From PWXP01 sp040772845 (GTDB lineage: Bacteria; Planctomycetota; Planctomycetia; Pirellulales; Thermoguttaceae), in contig JAXGXG010000001.1 in the NCBI GenBank assembly GCA_040772845.1, forward strand, positions 5,580,001-5,644,000: DNA of 64,000 nt. Direction: 5' to 3'. The position numbers and the translations under genes are program-made. Positions within the stretch are counted from its first letter, which is position 1; every line of letters starts with the position of its first letter. This document shows positions 54,201 through 61,090 of this stretch, in pieces. Under the pieces are notes generated by a model, which was given only the letters and a program-made list of their open reading frames with translations, was not told the DNA's origin and did no database searches.

Positions 54201-54780
54201 CGATCCCTTGAATCAGGAAATCATTGCCATCGGCCTTGTAGCAAAGGACATTGTCCGAACTGTAGTTGCTCTTCGTGGCCGTCAGCAGGAGCATGCCGGT
54301 TTCGGGACTTTCGCCGGGAATGCTCAGGCGGTAGAGCCCCGTTCCCTCGCGAGTCAGAGCGAAATCGCCCGCCTTGTTCTGAACGTATCCATACCAGTTC
54401 ACCTGGCCGGCGGTCAGGTTCTCGGTACCGTAGGGCAGGAAGACGTAGTTGAACCCGTCTGCTTCCGCTCCTGAGCCACTGTCTCGCACCTCGACGGTCC
54501 AGCCCGTTCCGTCGGTCAGTGGTTGAACCGCAACAGCGTTGTCGTCGGGGGCCGTGCCGTATGCGGTGGCCAGCAGCACGCCGCTGCGGCGCGTATCGCC
54601 GGAACCGGACACGGCAAGCGTTGTGGCGCCGCCGGGCGCAGCCACACCGGCCTCGGCCGCGAACCCCATGGCGTTGGGAAAATAGGCCACGGCCACGTCG
54701 ATGTTATGGGTCTGCTGCTCGCCGCTAACCGGATTGAGCGTCGCGGTAGTCAGGGAGTAAGCGCCCCCGTTGGCGTACAC
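51292..54780 (-). CDS. repetitive PEP-CTERM protein, 5'-truncated
   Basis: 1162 residues from GTG 54780 in a frame open back to 54912. Four modules of roughly 290 residues repeat the same blocks: VAYFPxAxGW, LPYGTENLTAGQV-like, GESPETGMLLLTA, and QDTDFxFAFISFDNP. The protein ends IPEPSSATLLALALLVLGWFGRRR, an exosortase signal. There is no signal peptide, and the first module starts partway in: residues before the GTG (VRDHLRDNSATGG) still match the VRENGRDN part of later modules. The start of the gene therefore seems to have been lost, and the product would not be exported unless a start is hidden further up. Confidence 0.7.
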   Translation of the reverse strand: MYANGGAYSLTTATLNPVSGEQQTHNIDVAVAYFPNAMGFAAEAGVAAPGGATTLAVSGSGDTRRSGVLLATAYGTAPDDNAVAVQPLTDGTGWTVEVRDSGSGAEADGFNYVFLPYGTENLTAGQVNWYGYVQNKAGDFALTREGTGLYRLSIPGESPETGMLLLTATKSNYSSDNVLCYKADGNDFLIQGIDLQGDNTHGAQDTDFNFAFVGFDTPLQNPQLRTTDPSALAAGNIRVVQHDTGTGATSISVYTEQNTPGLTVSNANKGTYWLSNDGQALDADAGVLISSIRENGRDNEDGTGSWYAQSVTARDGATYLMNTYRVSAGLYATTEHNIDTAAVYFPFAGGWQAGHATNATNGGPITSLVATPGINLGAEFIDNGNGQFELRLPGVDALSDGLVFANHGKVEGNYAMAGPSADGSHFAIRVHDCGVDGAGNEQDPVAFAYIPYDTEGVVIGRVSHEGGIYNKAGDFSIQREGTGTFRLTITGHDPTTGSLLVANDPFGNSGDNIVTYQADGSGWIIESRDLNTNPPALEDQFGAAAFSFAFVPFENTPTAPGERLFDTTAQVAAANLRIVHHDAGAGASSLHVEAAEGAGYLTTPHWDAGDWQVYQNGRPLDAAGGVMLATVRENERINAGVNDGAGDTPAVGLADVRIWNRAYAINATRAGNTYNDQELNVNVAVSYFPYAQGWLGGLASGDDARSNGALVSLTGAPGLAIGANVIDSTSTIGIYDVILPNSGDTRNSGFLFVNAAEEENNFATVAPKADGAGWDVQVRNNTQENENDDFAFVFMPYGAKNLVGAEISESGFMDNSTGNLYVYRTATGTYRLHVPDGNPSQGMLLLSAVASNASNQDNFLTYEADGDDFIIRTYDAGNAEPSLQDTRFWVSYLSFDNPPTDPQLRMVDLDAVAAANLRVVQNDTGNTNASVTVTTPQATPGLYVRRADAGDFYIARNGESLDLSQGTLMGTVRNLGRDNGDGTIRYGTVEATVLGNEPLLATAIAGSAGGDQDGNAYAQDDFSLLYMSYAETRNLVGGLIDETGVVVSGAGLDTFNLTRTNVGEYVLSVDGESPETGMLLLTAAKMWDGVTAEDNILAYEAYGDDFLIRSYDLPQLSLQDTDFVFAFISFDNPILIPEPSSATLLALALLVLGWFGRRRYHR

Positions 54781-55024
54781 ATCCGCCAGGCCGTAATCGC
54801 TTTCTCCGCCGGTCGCCGAGTTGTCTCGCAGGTGGTCGCGAACCTTTAGGACGAAGGATCGATTCGAAGAGCACGGCGACAGAAAACGGACTTTGAGGCG
54901 AAGCTCGAAGTGTCACTCAGCAATTGGGGCATCTACCTCCAGTCCCCACCAAGGAATCAGCGTTGCCGGAGAATCTTGCTGCACACCCGACGTTGTGCTA
55001 CTGGCAGTTGACCAGAGAGGGTTG

Positions 55025-55030
55025 TATAAT
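55025..55030 (+). promoter_or_regulatory. possible -10 box (TATAAT) before the NfeD-type gene
   Basis: A perfect TATAAT lies 47 bases before GTG 55077. No good -35 is at the right distance (the best is TGGCAG with 17 bases). TTGACC at 55008 is too close. Weak call. Confidence 0.3.
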
Positions 55031-55076
55031 CGGCGAATTGGGGGTTGCCCGTCGGATTGACAGATGGAGGGGGGAA

Positions 55077-56771
55077 GTGTTGCTACGGCTTCTACAGATC
55101 GGACACTTTCATCAGCAGCCATCTTCGGATGGCGACCGCTGGGTGCACGCTCGTGGCGCCGGGCGCCGACAGGTTGGCCGGCAATATGCAGCTTGGCGCC
55201 GGCGCTTTGGAACGGTTTGTCTGGTGCTGGCCGTGTTCGGGCTGGCGGGGGCCGATGAGCCGGGGGGCAAGAAAGTCGGTCCTGCTGCTAAGCCGGTGGC
55301 AGAACCGGAAGCCGCGGTACGAGATGAAGCGGCGGTACAAGATGAAGCGGCGTCCTTCACGCTGCCGGAGGGCGAGGCCATCAAGCCAATCCTCATTCGG
55401 TTTGAGGGCGAAATCGATCCGATGTCGCGCGCCTACCTGTTTCGCAAACTCGATGAAGCAAAACAGAAAGACGCAAACCTGCTGATTGTCGAAATCGACA
55501 GCCCGGGTGGGTACGTCGACGACAGCCAGCGAATTGCGGAACGGCTTCGGGATCTGCCGTGGGCACATACCGTCGCCTACGTGCCTCGCGAGGCCCTCAG
55601 CGGTGCGGCCATCATGTCGCTGGGGTGCGACGATATTATCATGGCGCCCGGCGCCAGCCTGGGCGATGCCGGGCCGATTTTCATGGGGGAGGACTTCCTG
55701 TTTCGGCATGCGCCGGAAAAGGTACGTAGCGATTTGGTTAAGATCGTGCGCCAGCTCGCCGAGGCCAAGGGGCGTCCGCCGGCGCTTGCCGAGGCCATGG
55801 TCGATATGGATACCGTGGTCTACCTGTGGACCAACAAGACGACCGGGAAGACGGCCTACATGTCGGCACACGACGTCGAGTCGTTGGCTGACGCCAATCA
55901 GTGGCAGCGAGGCCCCATGGTTCGGGCGTCGCGAAAGGGGCTGTTTCTGGAAGTCCACGGAAAGGAGGCGGTTCAGCTCGGTTTGGCCCAAGGGCTGGCC
56001 GCAAATCGCGAGGAACTCAAGGAGTATTATCAAATTGACGGGGAGTTGCCCGTACTGGAATATACGGCTACGGACGCGGCCGTATTCGTGCTCACGCACC
56101 CCGTAATGACCGGCATCCTCTTTGTGGTCGGCCTGATCGCCCTGTACGTCGAGTTCTGCAGTCCAGGCATCGGGTTCGGCGCTCTGATGGCCGGGCTGTG
56201 CTTTGCGCTGTTCTTCTGGAGTCGATTCCTCGGCGGTACGGCCGAGTGGCTCGAATTGCTGTTGTTCGCCGCCGGCGTGGTCTTCCTGCTGGTGGAACTA
56301 CTCATCATTCCCGGTTTTGGTCTGGCAGGTATTGCCGGGATCTTGTTGATTGTGGTCAGCCTGATCATGGCGATGCAGGGATTTGCCATCCCGGAGACGC
56401 AGCGGCAACTGGCCGTTTTCACCAATTCGATGAGCGTGCTGGCGGTGTCCGGGGTAGCGTTTGGTGCGGCGGCCTATATTTTGCGCAAGCATTTCGGTTC
56501 GTTGCCGGTACTGAATCGCCTTCTGCTCCATCCGCCGGACGGCGGGGGGGCACAGGGCAAGCAGGCTTTGGGTGCAGAAGGGGAGGCTGAGGAGGCCGAA
56601 CCCGCCGTTGGTGACCGCGGCGTTGCCCATACCGCCCTGCGACCAGCCGGGAAGGGCCGTTTCGGCAACCGGTACTTGAACGTCGTTACGGACAGCGAGT
56701 TCGTCAAGGCAGGTGTTCGGATCGAGATTGTCGAGTTGCGCGGCAGTCGGGTCTTCGTGCGTCCTTGCTAG
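55077..56771 (+). CDS. NfeD-family membrane protease (ClpP-class serine protease plus OB-fold)
   Basis: 564 residues from GTG 55077, chosen because GGAGGGGGG lies directly upstream. The signal-type helix is near residue 45 (FGTVCLVLAVFGLAGADE). A ClpP-class domain follows, with NLLIVEIDSPGGYVDDSQRIAERL and the catalytic Ser in ALSGAAIMSLGCDDIIMAPGASLGDAGP. Four to five membrane helices come next, then a C-terminal NfeD OB-fold (FGNRYLNVVTDSEFVKAGVRIEIVELRGSRVFV). Such proteins cleave membrane or stomatin-like partners, but no stomatin gene is adjacent. It opens the run that contains the Hsp70 genes. Confidence 0.85.
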   Translation: MLLRLLQIGHFHQQPSSDGDRWVHARGAGRRQVGRQYAAWRRRFGTVCLVLAVFGLAGADEPGGKKVGPAAKPVAEPEAAVRDEAAVQDEAASFTLPEGEAIKPILIRFEGEIDPMSRAYLFRKLDEAKQKDANLLIVEIDSPGGYVDDSQRIAERLRDLPWAHTVAYVPREALSGAAIMSLGCDDIIMAPGASLGDAGPIFMGEDFLFRHAPEKVRSDLVKIVRQLAEAKGRPPALAEAMVDMDTVVYLWTNKTTGKTAYMSAHDVESLADANQWQRGPMVRASRKGLFLEVHGKEAVQLGLAQGLAANREELKEYYQIDGELPVLEYTATDAAVFVLTHPVMTGILFVVGLIALYVEFCSPGIGFGALMAGLCFALFFWSRFLGGTAEWLELLLFAAGVVFLLVELLIIPGFGLAGIAGILLIVVSLIMAMQGFAIPETQRQLAVFTNSMSVLAVSGVAFGAAAYILRKHFGSLPVLNRLLLHPPDGGGAQGKQALGAEGEAEEAEPAVGDRGVAHTALRPAGKGRFGNRYLNVVTDSEFVKAGVRIEIVELRGSRVFVRPC

Positions 56772-56793
56772 GGGCCCACGTCGCTAATAACCG

Positions 56794-56882
56794 GTCCGAA
56801 AAGGGGGATAGGCACCCTGCGTCTCGTGCCTGCATCAAATGGCTGCCGCAACATGTGGGAGCCAGTCCGCGTTTTTCGGACC
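56794..56882 (+). repeat. intergenic repeat, copy B (10-bp terminal inverted repeats)
   Basis: 89 bases bounded by GGTCCGAAAA and its exact complement TTTTCGGACC. The inside shares TGCATCA and CAACATGTGGGAGCCAGTCC with copy A at 41668-41753. There is no coding capacity. It could be a MITE-like element or a structured RNA or terminator family. Confidence 0.75.
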
Positions 56883-56970
56883 GACGCTCACGTCCGATTC
56901 GTTTGGCCCCTGCGTGCCATCGCCTCTGTTGGTATGCAAGTGTCCACCTCCGGTTCCTCATCGTCCACCC

Positions 56971-56999
56971 TCGACCTGGACAGGCCAACACGTTATACT
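56971..56999 (+). promoter_or_regulatory. sigma70-type promoter of the small basic protein gene
   Basis: TCGACC (56971-56976) and TATACT (56994-56999) are 17 bases apart, giving a start near 57006 and an ~80-base leader to ATG 57086. Confidence 0.5.
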
Positions 57000-57085
57000 G
57001 GGTCCAGCGGGTGATAAAACCGACTGCAACCCGGCGGGGCGCCAACCGGGGCCTGCCGGGGGAGAACTCATACCAGGGAGACGCG

Positions 57086-57388
57086 ATGGCTCGTAAAGTA
57101 TTGAATCGCAAGGAGTTGCGAGAGGAGAGTGATGCGGCAGAACGGTCCGCTGCGAAGACACCTACCGTAACCGCCAAACGGAAGACGGCAAAGCGGAAAA
57201 GTCGTGCGAAGGTGGTAAAAGAGGTCCGTTTGAAAGCGTTCTGGGGTGTGTTTAACCAATCCCTGCGTCGTGTCGCCCTGTTCGAGTACGCACAGCGCAA
57301 GGAAGCGGATACGAAGGCCAAAGACCTTTCGGAATCGCAGAAGACACCCCATTTTGTGCAACTTGTCAAGGAAGTGATTGAGGAGTAG
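57086..57388 (+). CDS. small basic conserved protein, unknown function
   Basis: 100 residues from ATG 57086 (CAGGGA upstream). The first half is Lys/Arg-rich and probably disordered (KRKTAKRKSRAK). The second half is conserved-looking and helical (VRLKAFWGVFNQSLRRVALFEYAQRKEADTKAKDL, ending FVQLVKEVIEE). I recall similar small proteins only from planctomycetes, with no known role. The basic part could bind nucleic acid or ribosomes. The lipoprotein gene follows after 41 bases and the Hsp70 genes after that. Confidence 0.7.
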   Translation: MARKVLNRKELREESDAAERSAAKTPTVTAKRKTAKRKSRAKVVKEVRLKAFWGVFNQSLRRVALFEYAQRKEADTKAKDLSESQKTPHFVQLVKEVIEE

Positions 57389-57429
57389 ACTTCTGCCACT
57401 GGCAGCATTGAAGCAATGGAGGAGGAACC

Positions 57430-58224
57430 ATGCGAACTCTAGCGTGTGTCTGTTCGGTCGTTCTTCTCGTAACGGGGATCTCCGGCTGTGGTGGGCCGGC
57501 CGGGCGCGGCGGTGGCGCCGGCGGCGATGCCAAGGCGCCGAAGACACGAAAGATCAGCACGGCCAATTTGCCCCAACTGGCCGATCCCATGCCGCCGGTC
57601 GACGAAGGCCGGTTGGAGATTGCGCCGCCGAAGAAATGGCACATTCCACCGCGAAATCCCAAGTGGTTGGCCCGATTCCAAGCCGATCCGGGCAGCCCCT
57701 ACCCGATGATCTTCGTAACCGTCGACAGTGCAGAGAACCTCTTCCACGTCACTCGCGACAACCTGGATGAGTTGGCGGAACAGGTGCGCAAGGAGCTTCG
57801 GGCCGATCCCGATACCAAGCAACTGGCGGCGGGCGTTCAGCCGGTAACGATCGGCGATTTTCGCGGGGTCCTATACCGGCGATGGGGAAGGACCAGTGGC
57901 CGCGTCATGGAACGGTGGATGCTGGAGACCGTGGCGAACGGACGCCGTTACACCGTGGAACTCCGCGCCCGGGAAGGTCTTGCCGAGGAATACCAGCCGC
58001 AACTGTTCGCCGTGGCTTCGGGGATGAAGTTCAGCCAGGGCGATTCCGGCGGATCGGGGATCATGGCGGTCGAGGAGACTCCGGAACCGGAAGCGGAACC
58101 TGACGAGGCGACCGAGAAACCGGCCGACGCCGCCAAGGAGGATGAGGCGAAAGAGGACGCCAAGGATGCGCCGAAAGCGGACGAGGCAAAGGCGGACGAG
58201 GCTGCCGAAGATAACGCTCCATAG
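57430..58224 (+). CDS. lipoprotein with acidic/basic alanine-rich tail, unknown function
   Basis: 264 residues, GGAGGA upstream. The lipobox is LLVTGISGCGG. The middle (about residues 55-205) is a folded domain (LEIAPPKKWHIPPRNPKWLARF, then FRGVLYRRWGRTSGRVMERWMLETVANGRRYTVEL) that looks like the PsbP/Mog1-like class of lipoproteins with a late strand pair, though I would not insist on it. The last ~50 residues are a charged Glu/Lys/Ala/Asp repeat. It ends 17 bases before the Hsp70 gene, so they are probably one transcript. Confidence 0.72.
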   Translation: MRTLACVCSVVLLVTGISGCGGPAGRGGGAGGDAKAPKTRKISTANLPQLADPMPPVDEGRLEIAPPKKWHIPPRNPKWLARFQADPGSPYPMIFVTVDSAENLFHVTRDNLDELAEQVRKELRADPDTKQLAAGVQPVTIGDFRGVLYRRWGRTSGRVMERWMLETVANGRRYTVELRAREGLAEEYQPQLFAVASGMKFSQGDSGGSGIMAVEETPEPEAEPDEATEKPADAAKEDEAKEDAKDAPKADEAKADEAAEDNAP

Positions 58225-58241
58225 ATTTCCGAAGAGACGCC

Positions 58242-59822
58242 ATGATTCAATTCAAACCCGGGCAGACCGTGGGAATCGACCTGGGAACCACGTTCTCCTC
58301 GATTGCCCAACTCGATGACGAAGGCAACCCGGTTACCATTCCCAACGACGACGATTCCGAAGAGACGCCTAGTCTGCTGCTACTGGTAGGTGAAGGGCGG
58401 ATTGTGGTCGGCCCCAACCGGATGCGCGCCGCCATGGAGACGCCGGAGAACGTCGTCGAGCGCATCAAGCGGCACATGGGCGAGGTCGACTACCAGCGCA
58501 GCGTCGAGGGACGCGAAATCACGCCCGAGTTCCTCTCCGCAATGATCCTCAAGAAGCTGCGGCAGGACGCCGAACGGCGAATCGGCAAGATCGGCAACGC
58601 CGTGGTGACGGTGCCCTACTATTTCAACGACGCACGCCGCAAGGCGACCGAGGACGCCGGACGTATTGCCGGGCTGAACGTCATCGACATCATCAATGAA
58701 CCGACTGCGGCCACGTTGACCTACGCCTGGAGTCGCGGCGAACTGGGGCACGGAACCGCCTCGGAAGATCAGCCCCGAACCGCCCTGGTGTACGATCTGG
58801 GCGGCGGAACCTTCGACGTGACCGTGGTGCGTTATACGCCGTCCCACTTCCGCGTCCTGGCCACCGACGGCGACGTGCATCTGGGCGGCGTCGATTGGAA
58901 TGACCGCCTGCTCGATCATGTGGCCGAGGAGTTCATGTCGAAGCACAGGGTCGATCCACGTAAGTCGGCCGAAGCGGTGCAGGTGCTCCGCAACGATTGC
59001 GACCTGGCCAAGCTTGAACTGTCCGAGCAATCTCAGACGACCATTACCCACCGACACCAGGGGAAGGCCGTATCGGTCAACGTGACGCGCGAGCAGTTCG
59101 AGCAGATGACGGCCGATCTGCTCCAGCGAACCGCCGACACGACCGAATTGGTGTTGGACCAGGCCAAGGTGAAGCCGGAGCAGCTTGACGCCGTTGTGCT
59201 GGTGGGCGGCTCGACGCTCATGCCGCAGGTGCCGGCCATGCTGGAAGTGCTGTTGGGGCAGAAGGCGTACACGGGCATTTCTCCGCACACGGCCGTGGCC
59301 CAGGGAGCGGCGATCCACGCGGCCATTCTGGAGGCCAAGCACCGGGGCGAGAACAGCCCGCTGGCCGAAAAGGTCCGCAAGATGCTCGAGGCCGTCAAGC
59401 AGGAGAACGTCAATTCGCACGGCCTTGGCATCCTGGCCGCATGCCCGAAGACCGGTAAGGACCGGAATCACCTGATGATTCCTCGCAATACGCCGCTGCC
59501 GATCGAAGTGAAGAAGACGTTTGCCACGAAGAAGGCCGGCCAGAATCGGGTGAGCATCCAGGTAATCGAGGGCGATGCGCCGGATCCTCGCGCGTGTTCT
59601 CTGCTCGGGAAATGCCGCATCAAGGACTTGCCGCAAGATCTGCCGAAGGGCTCGCCGATCGAAGTGACCTATGCGTTCGACGCCTCGGGCCGCATTCGCG
59701 TCGGAGCGCGCGACGTGGCAGGCGGCAATGAAGCCACCATTGAAATCGAGCGGCGCGGCGGCCTGAATGAGAGTCAGGTCGACGCCTATACGAAGCTCGC
59801 CCACGATTATAACGTCGAGTAG
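58242..59822 (+). CDS. Hsp70/DnaK-family chaperone without the alpha-helical lid
   Basis: 526 residues. The ATPase domain is complete: phosphate-1 GIDLGTTFSSIA, VTVPYYFNDARRKATEDAGRIAGL, INEPTAATLTYAW, phosphate-2 VYDLGGGTFDVTVV, and adenosine motif VVLVGGSTLMPQVPAML. The beta-sandwich substrate domain follows (LMIPRNTPLPIEVKKTFATKKAGQNRVSIQVIEGD). The sequence stops right after it, about 90-110 residues shorter than DnaK, so the lid and C-terminal tail are missing. No grpE or classical dnaJ is nearby. It is followed by a J-like gene 35 bases later, its likely partner. Confidence 0.9.
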   Translation: MIQFKPGQTVGIDLGTTFSSIAQLDDEGNPVTIPNDDDSEETPSLLLLVGEGRIVVGPNRMRAAMETPENVVERIKRHMGEVDYQRSVEGREITPEFLSAMILKKLRQDAERRIGKIGNAVVTVPYYFNDARRKATEDAGRIAGLNVIDIINEPTAATLTYAWSRGELGHGTASEDQPRTALVYDLGGGTFDVTVVRYTPSHFRVLATDGDVHLGGVDWNDRLLDHVAEEFMSKHRVDPRKSAEAVQVLRNDCDLAKLELSEQSQTTITHRHQGKAVSVNVTREQFEQMTADLLQRTADTTELVLDQAKVKPEQLDAVVLVGGSTLMPQVPAMLEVLLGQKAYTGISPHTAVAQGAAIHAAILEAKHRGENSPLAEKVRKMLEAVKQENVNSHGLGILAACPKTGKDRNHLMIPRNTPLPIEVKKTFATKKAGQNRVSIQVIEGDAPDPRACSLLGKCRIKDLPQDLPKGSPIEVTYAFDASGRIRVGARDVAGGNEATIEIERRGGLNESQVDAYTKLAHDYNVE

Positions 59823-59857
59823 TCTCCGTTCCCCCCCCCGTCTTGCACGCTCTCGCC

Positions 59858-60823
59858 ATGGCAGGTCAGTTGGACGTCTATCGTGATTGGCTCGGCATCC
59901 GCGAACCGGATCGCCCGCTCACCCACTATCAGTTGCTGCGGGTGCCCCGTTTCTGCGACGACGTGGCGAAAATTCGCGAGAACTACCGGAAGATGAACGC
60001 CCATGTGCGCAAGTTCGCCTCCGGCGATTTCGCGCGCCAATCGCAGGAACTGCTCAACGAACTCGCCCGGGCGATGCTCGCACTGACCGATGCCAATCGG
60101 AAACGCGAGTACGATGCCGTCCTGGGCCGCAAGGAGACGGGCGACGGCCGCCGCCGAACGCTCGAAGAAATCCTGCTGGCGCGCAAGGTGATCGATCCCG
60201 ATCAACTGAAGAAGGCGCGCAGCTATGCGGAAGCCGTCGGCCTGGAAATCCGCGATGCGCTGGTCCAGCAGAAACTGGCCTCGCCGGCCGTCGTAATGCA
60301 AGCCTATGCGGAATCGCAGGGACTGCCTTACGTCGAACTGGCCGATCTGGAAATCCCCGACGAACTCGTTGCGAAGGTGCCGCCGGCCCTCGGCCGGAAC
60401 CATTCGTGCGTGCCGCTGATGATCGACGACGGGCAGGTTCTGGTTGCCGCGCCCCATCTGATTGCCCCGGAAGTGGAAGAGGAACTCCGGCTCCGCTTCA
60501 GCATGCCGGTTCGTACGGTGCTCTGTACCGGCAGCAGCATCAACGCGGTCGTCGAAAAACACTATTCCCGCGATGCCGGCCTTGCGGCGCCGCCGGAAAC
60601 CGCGGCAGCGGCTGCCCGGCCGGTGGGCTCCGGTCCGTCGTCAGCATCGTCCCGGACCCCGGCGATTGCCGGGCTGGGGGCTGCTGCAGCAGGGACCTTC
60701 TCACTTCTTGGTTTCATGATGTTTCGTGGCGGCATCGGCCAGATGGGCGTGATCGACTTCCTACTGATCGTTCTGCTGGCCCTGGCAGGCGGGGCTGTCG
60801 GCTTCTTCGCCAGGCGTGGGTAA
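59858..60823 (+). CDS. degenerate J-domain fused to a GspE/MshE N-terminal domain, membrane-anchored
   Basis: 321 residues from ATG 59858. Residues about 8-92 fit a J-domain (RPLTHYQLLRV, the DDVAKIRENYRKM helix, QELLNELARAMLALTDANRKREYDAVLGR), but where HPD should stand the sequence reads MNAHVRKFAS, so the Hsp70-stimulating motif is absent. Residues about 100-235 fit the T2SSE_N/MshEN domain (LEEILLARKVIDPDQLKKA, LGRNHSCVPLMIDDGQVLVAAPH), which in other proteins binds c-di-GMP or pilus partners. Two C-terminal helices anchor it in the membrane. It directly follows Hsp70. Confidence 0.78.
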   Translation: MAGQLDVYRDWLGIREPDRPLTHYQLLRVPRFCDDVAKIRENYRKMNAHVRKFASGDFARQSQELLNELARAMLALTDANRKREYDAVLGRKETGDGRRRTLEEILLARKVIDPDQLKKARSYAEAVGLEIRDALVQQKLASPAVVMQAYAESQGLPYVELADLEIPDELVAKVPPALGRNHSCVPLMIDDGQVLVAAPHLIAPEVEEELRLRFSMPVRTVLCTGSSINAVVEKHYSRDAGLAAPPETAAAAARPVGSGPSSASSRTPAIAGLGAAAAGTFSLLGFMMFRGGIGQMGVIDFLLIVLLALAGGAVGFFARRG

Positions 60824-61090
60824 CCGAATTCGTGGCCCCCCAACACATCGTGCCCCGAGCGCCCGGCGCGAGGCGATCTTGAACGGGCGCACCCTTGCCG
60901 GATCGTGCGGCCGCCGAGACTCCTGGTTGGCAACGGCCGCCATCCGGGCGGTTCCGTCGTGAAATCCGGGCTAGCGGCGACCGAAACTATCAGTAGCAAC
61001 GGCCGATTCTGCCATTGGCAAGCGATTTTCGCAGCCGATAATCGACAGCAGACGTTGTGCATTCCCTGCCCTTATTCCGGAGGTCTTGCC

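Larger units (their letters stand above)
56772..57085. other. intergenic region with repeat copy B and promoter
   Basis: 314 bases holding the inverted-end repeat (56794-56882), a promoter (56971-56999) and the leader of the small basic protein gene. No coding region supported. Confidence 0.6.

Noticed and set aside
55008..55030. TTGACC with TATAAT as a full promoter
   Set aside because: The two boxes are only 11 bases apart, too close for sigma70.
58380..59804. 474-codon open frame opposite the Hsp70 gene
   Set aside because: Opposite frames of Hsp70 genes are often open by chance in GC-rich DNA; there is no independent evidence of coding.
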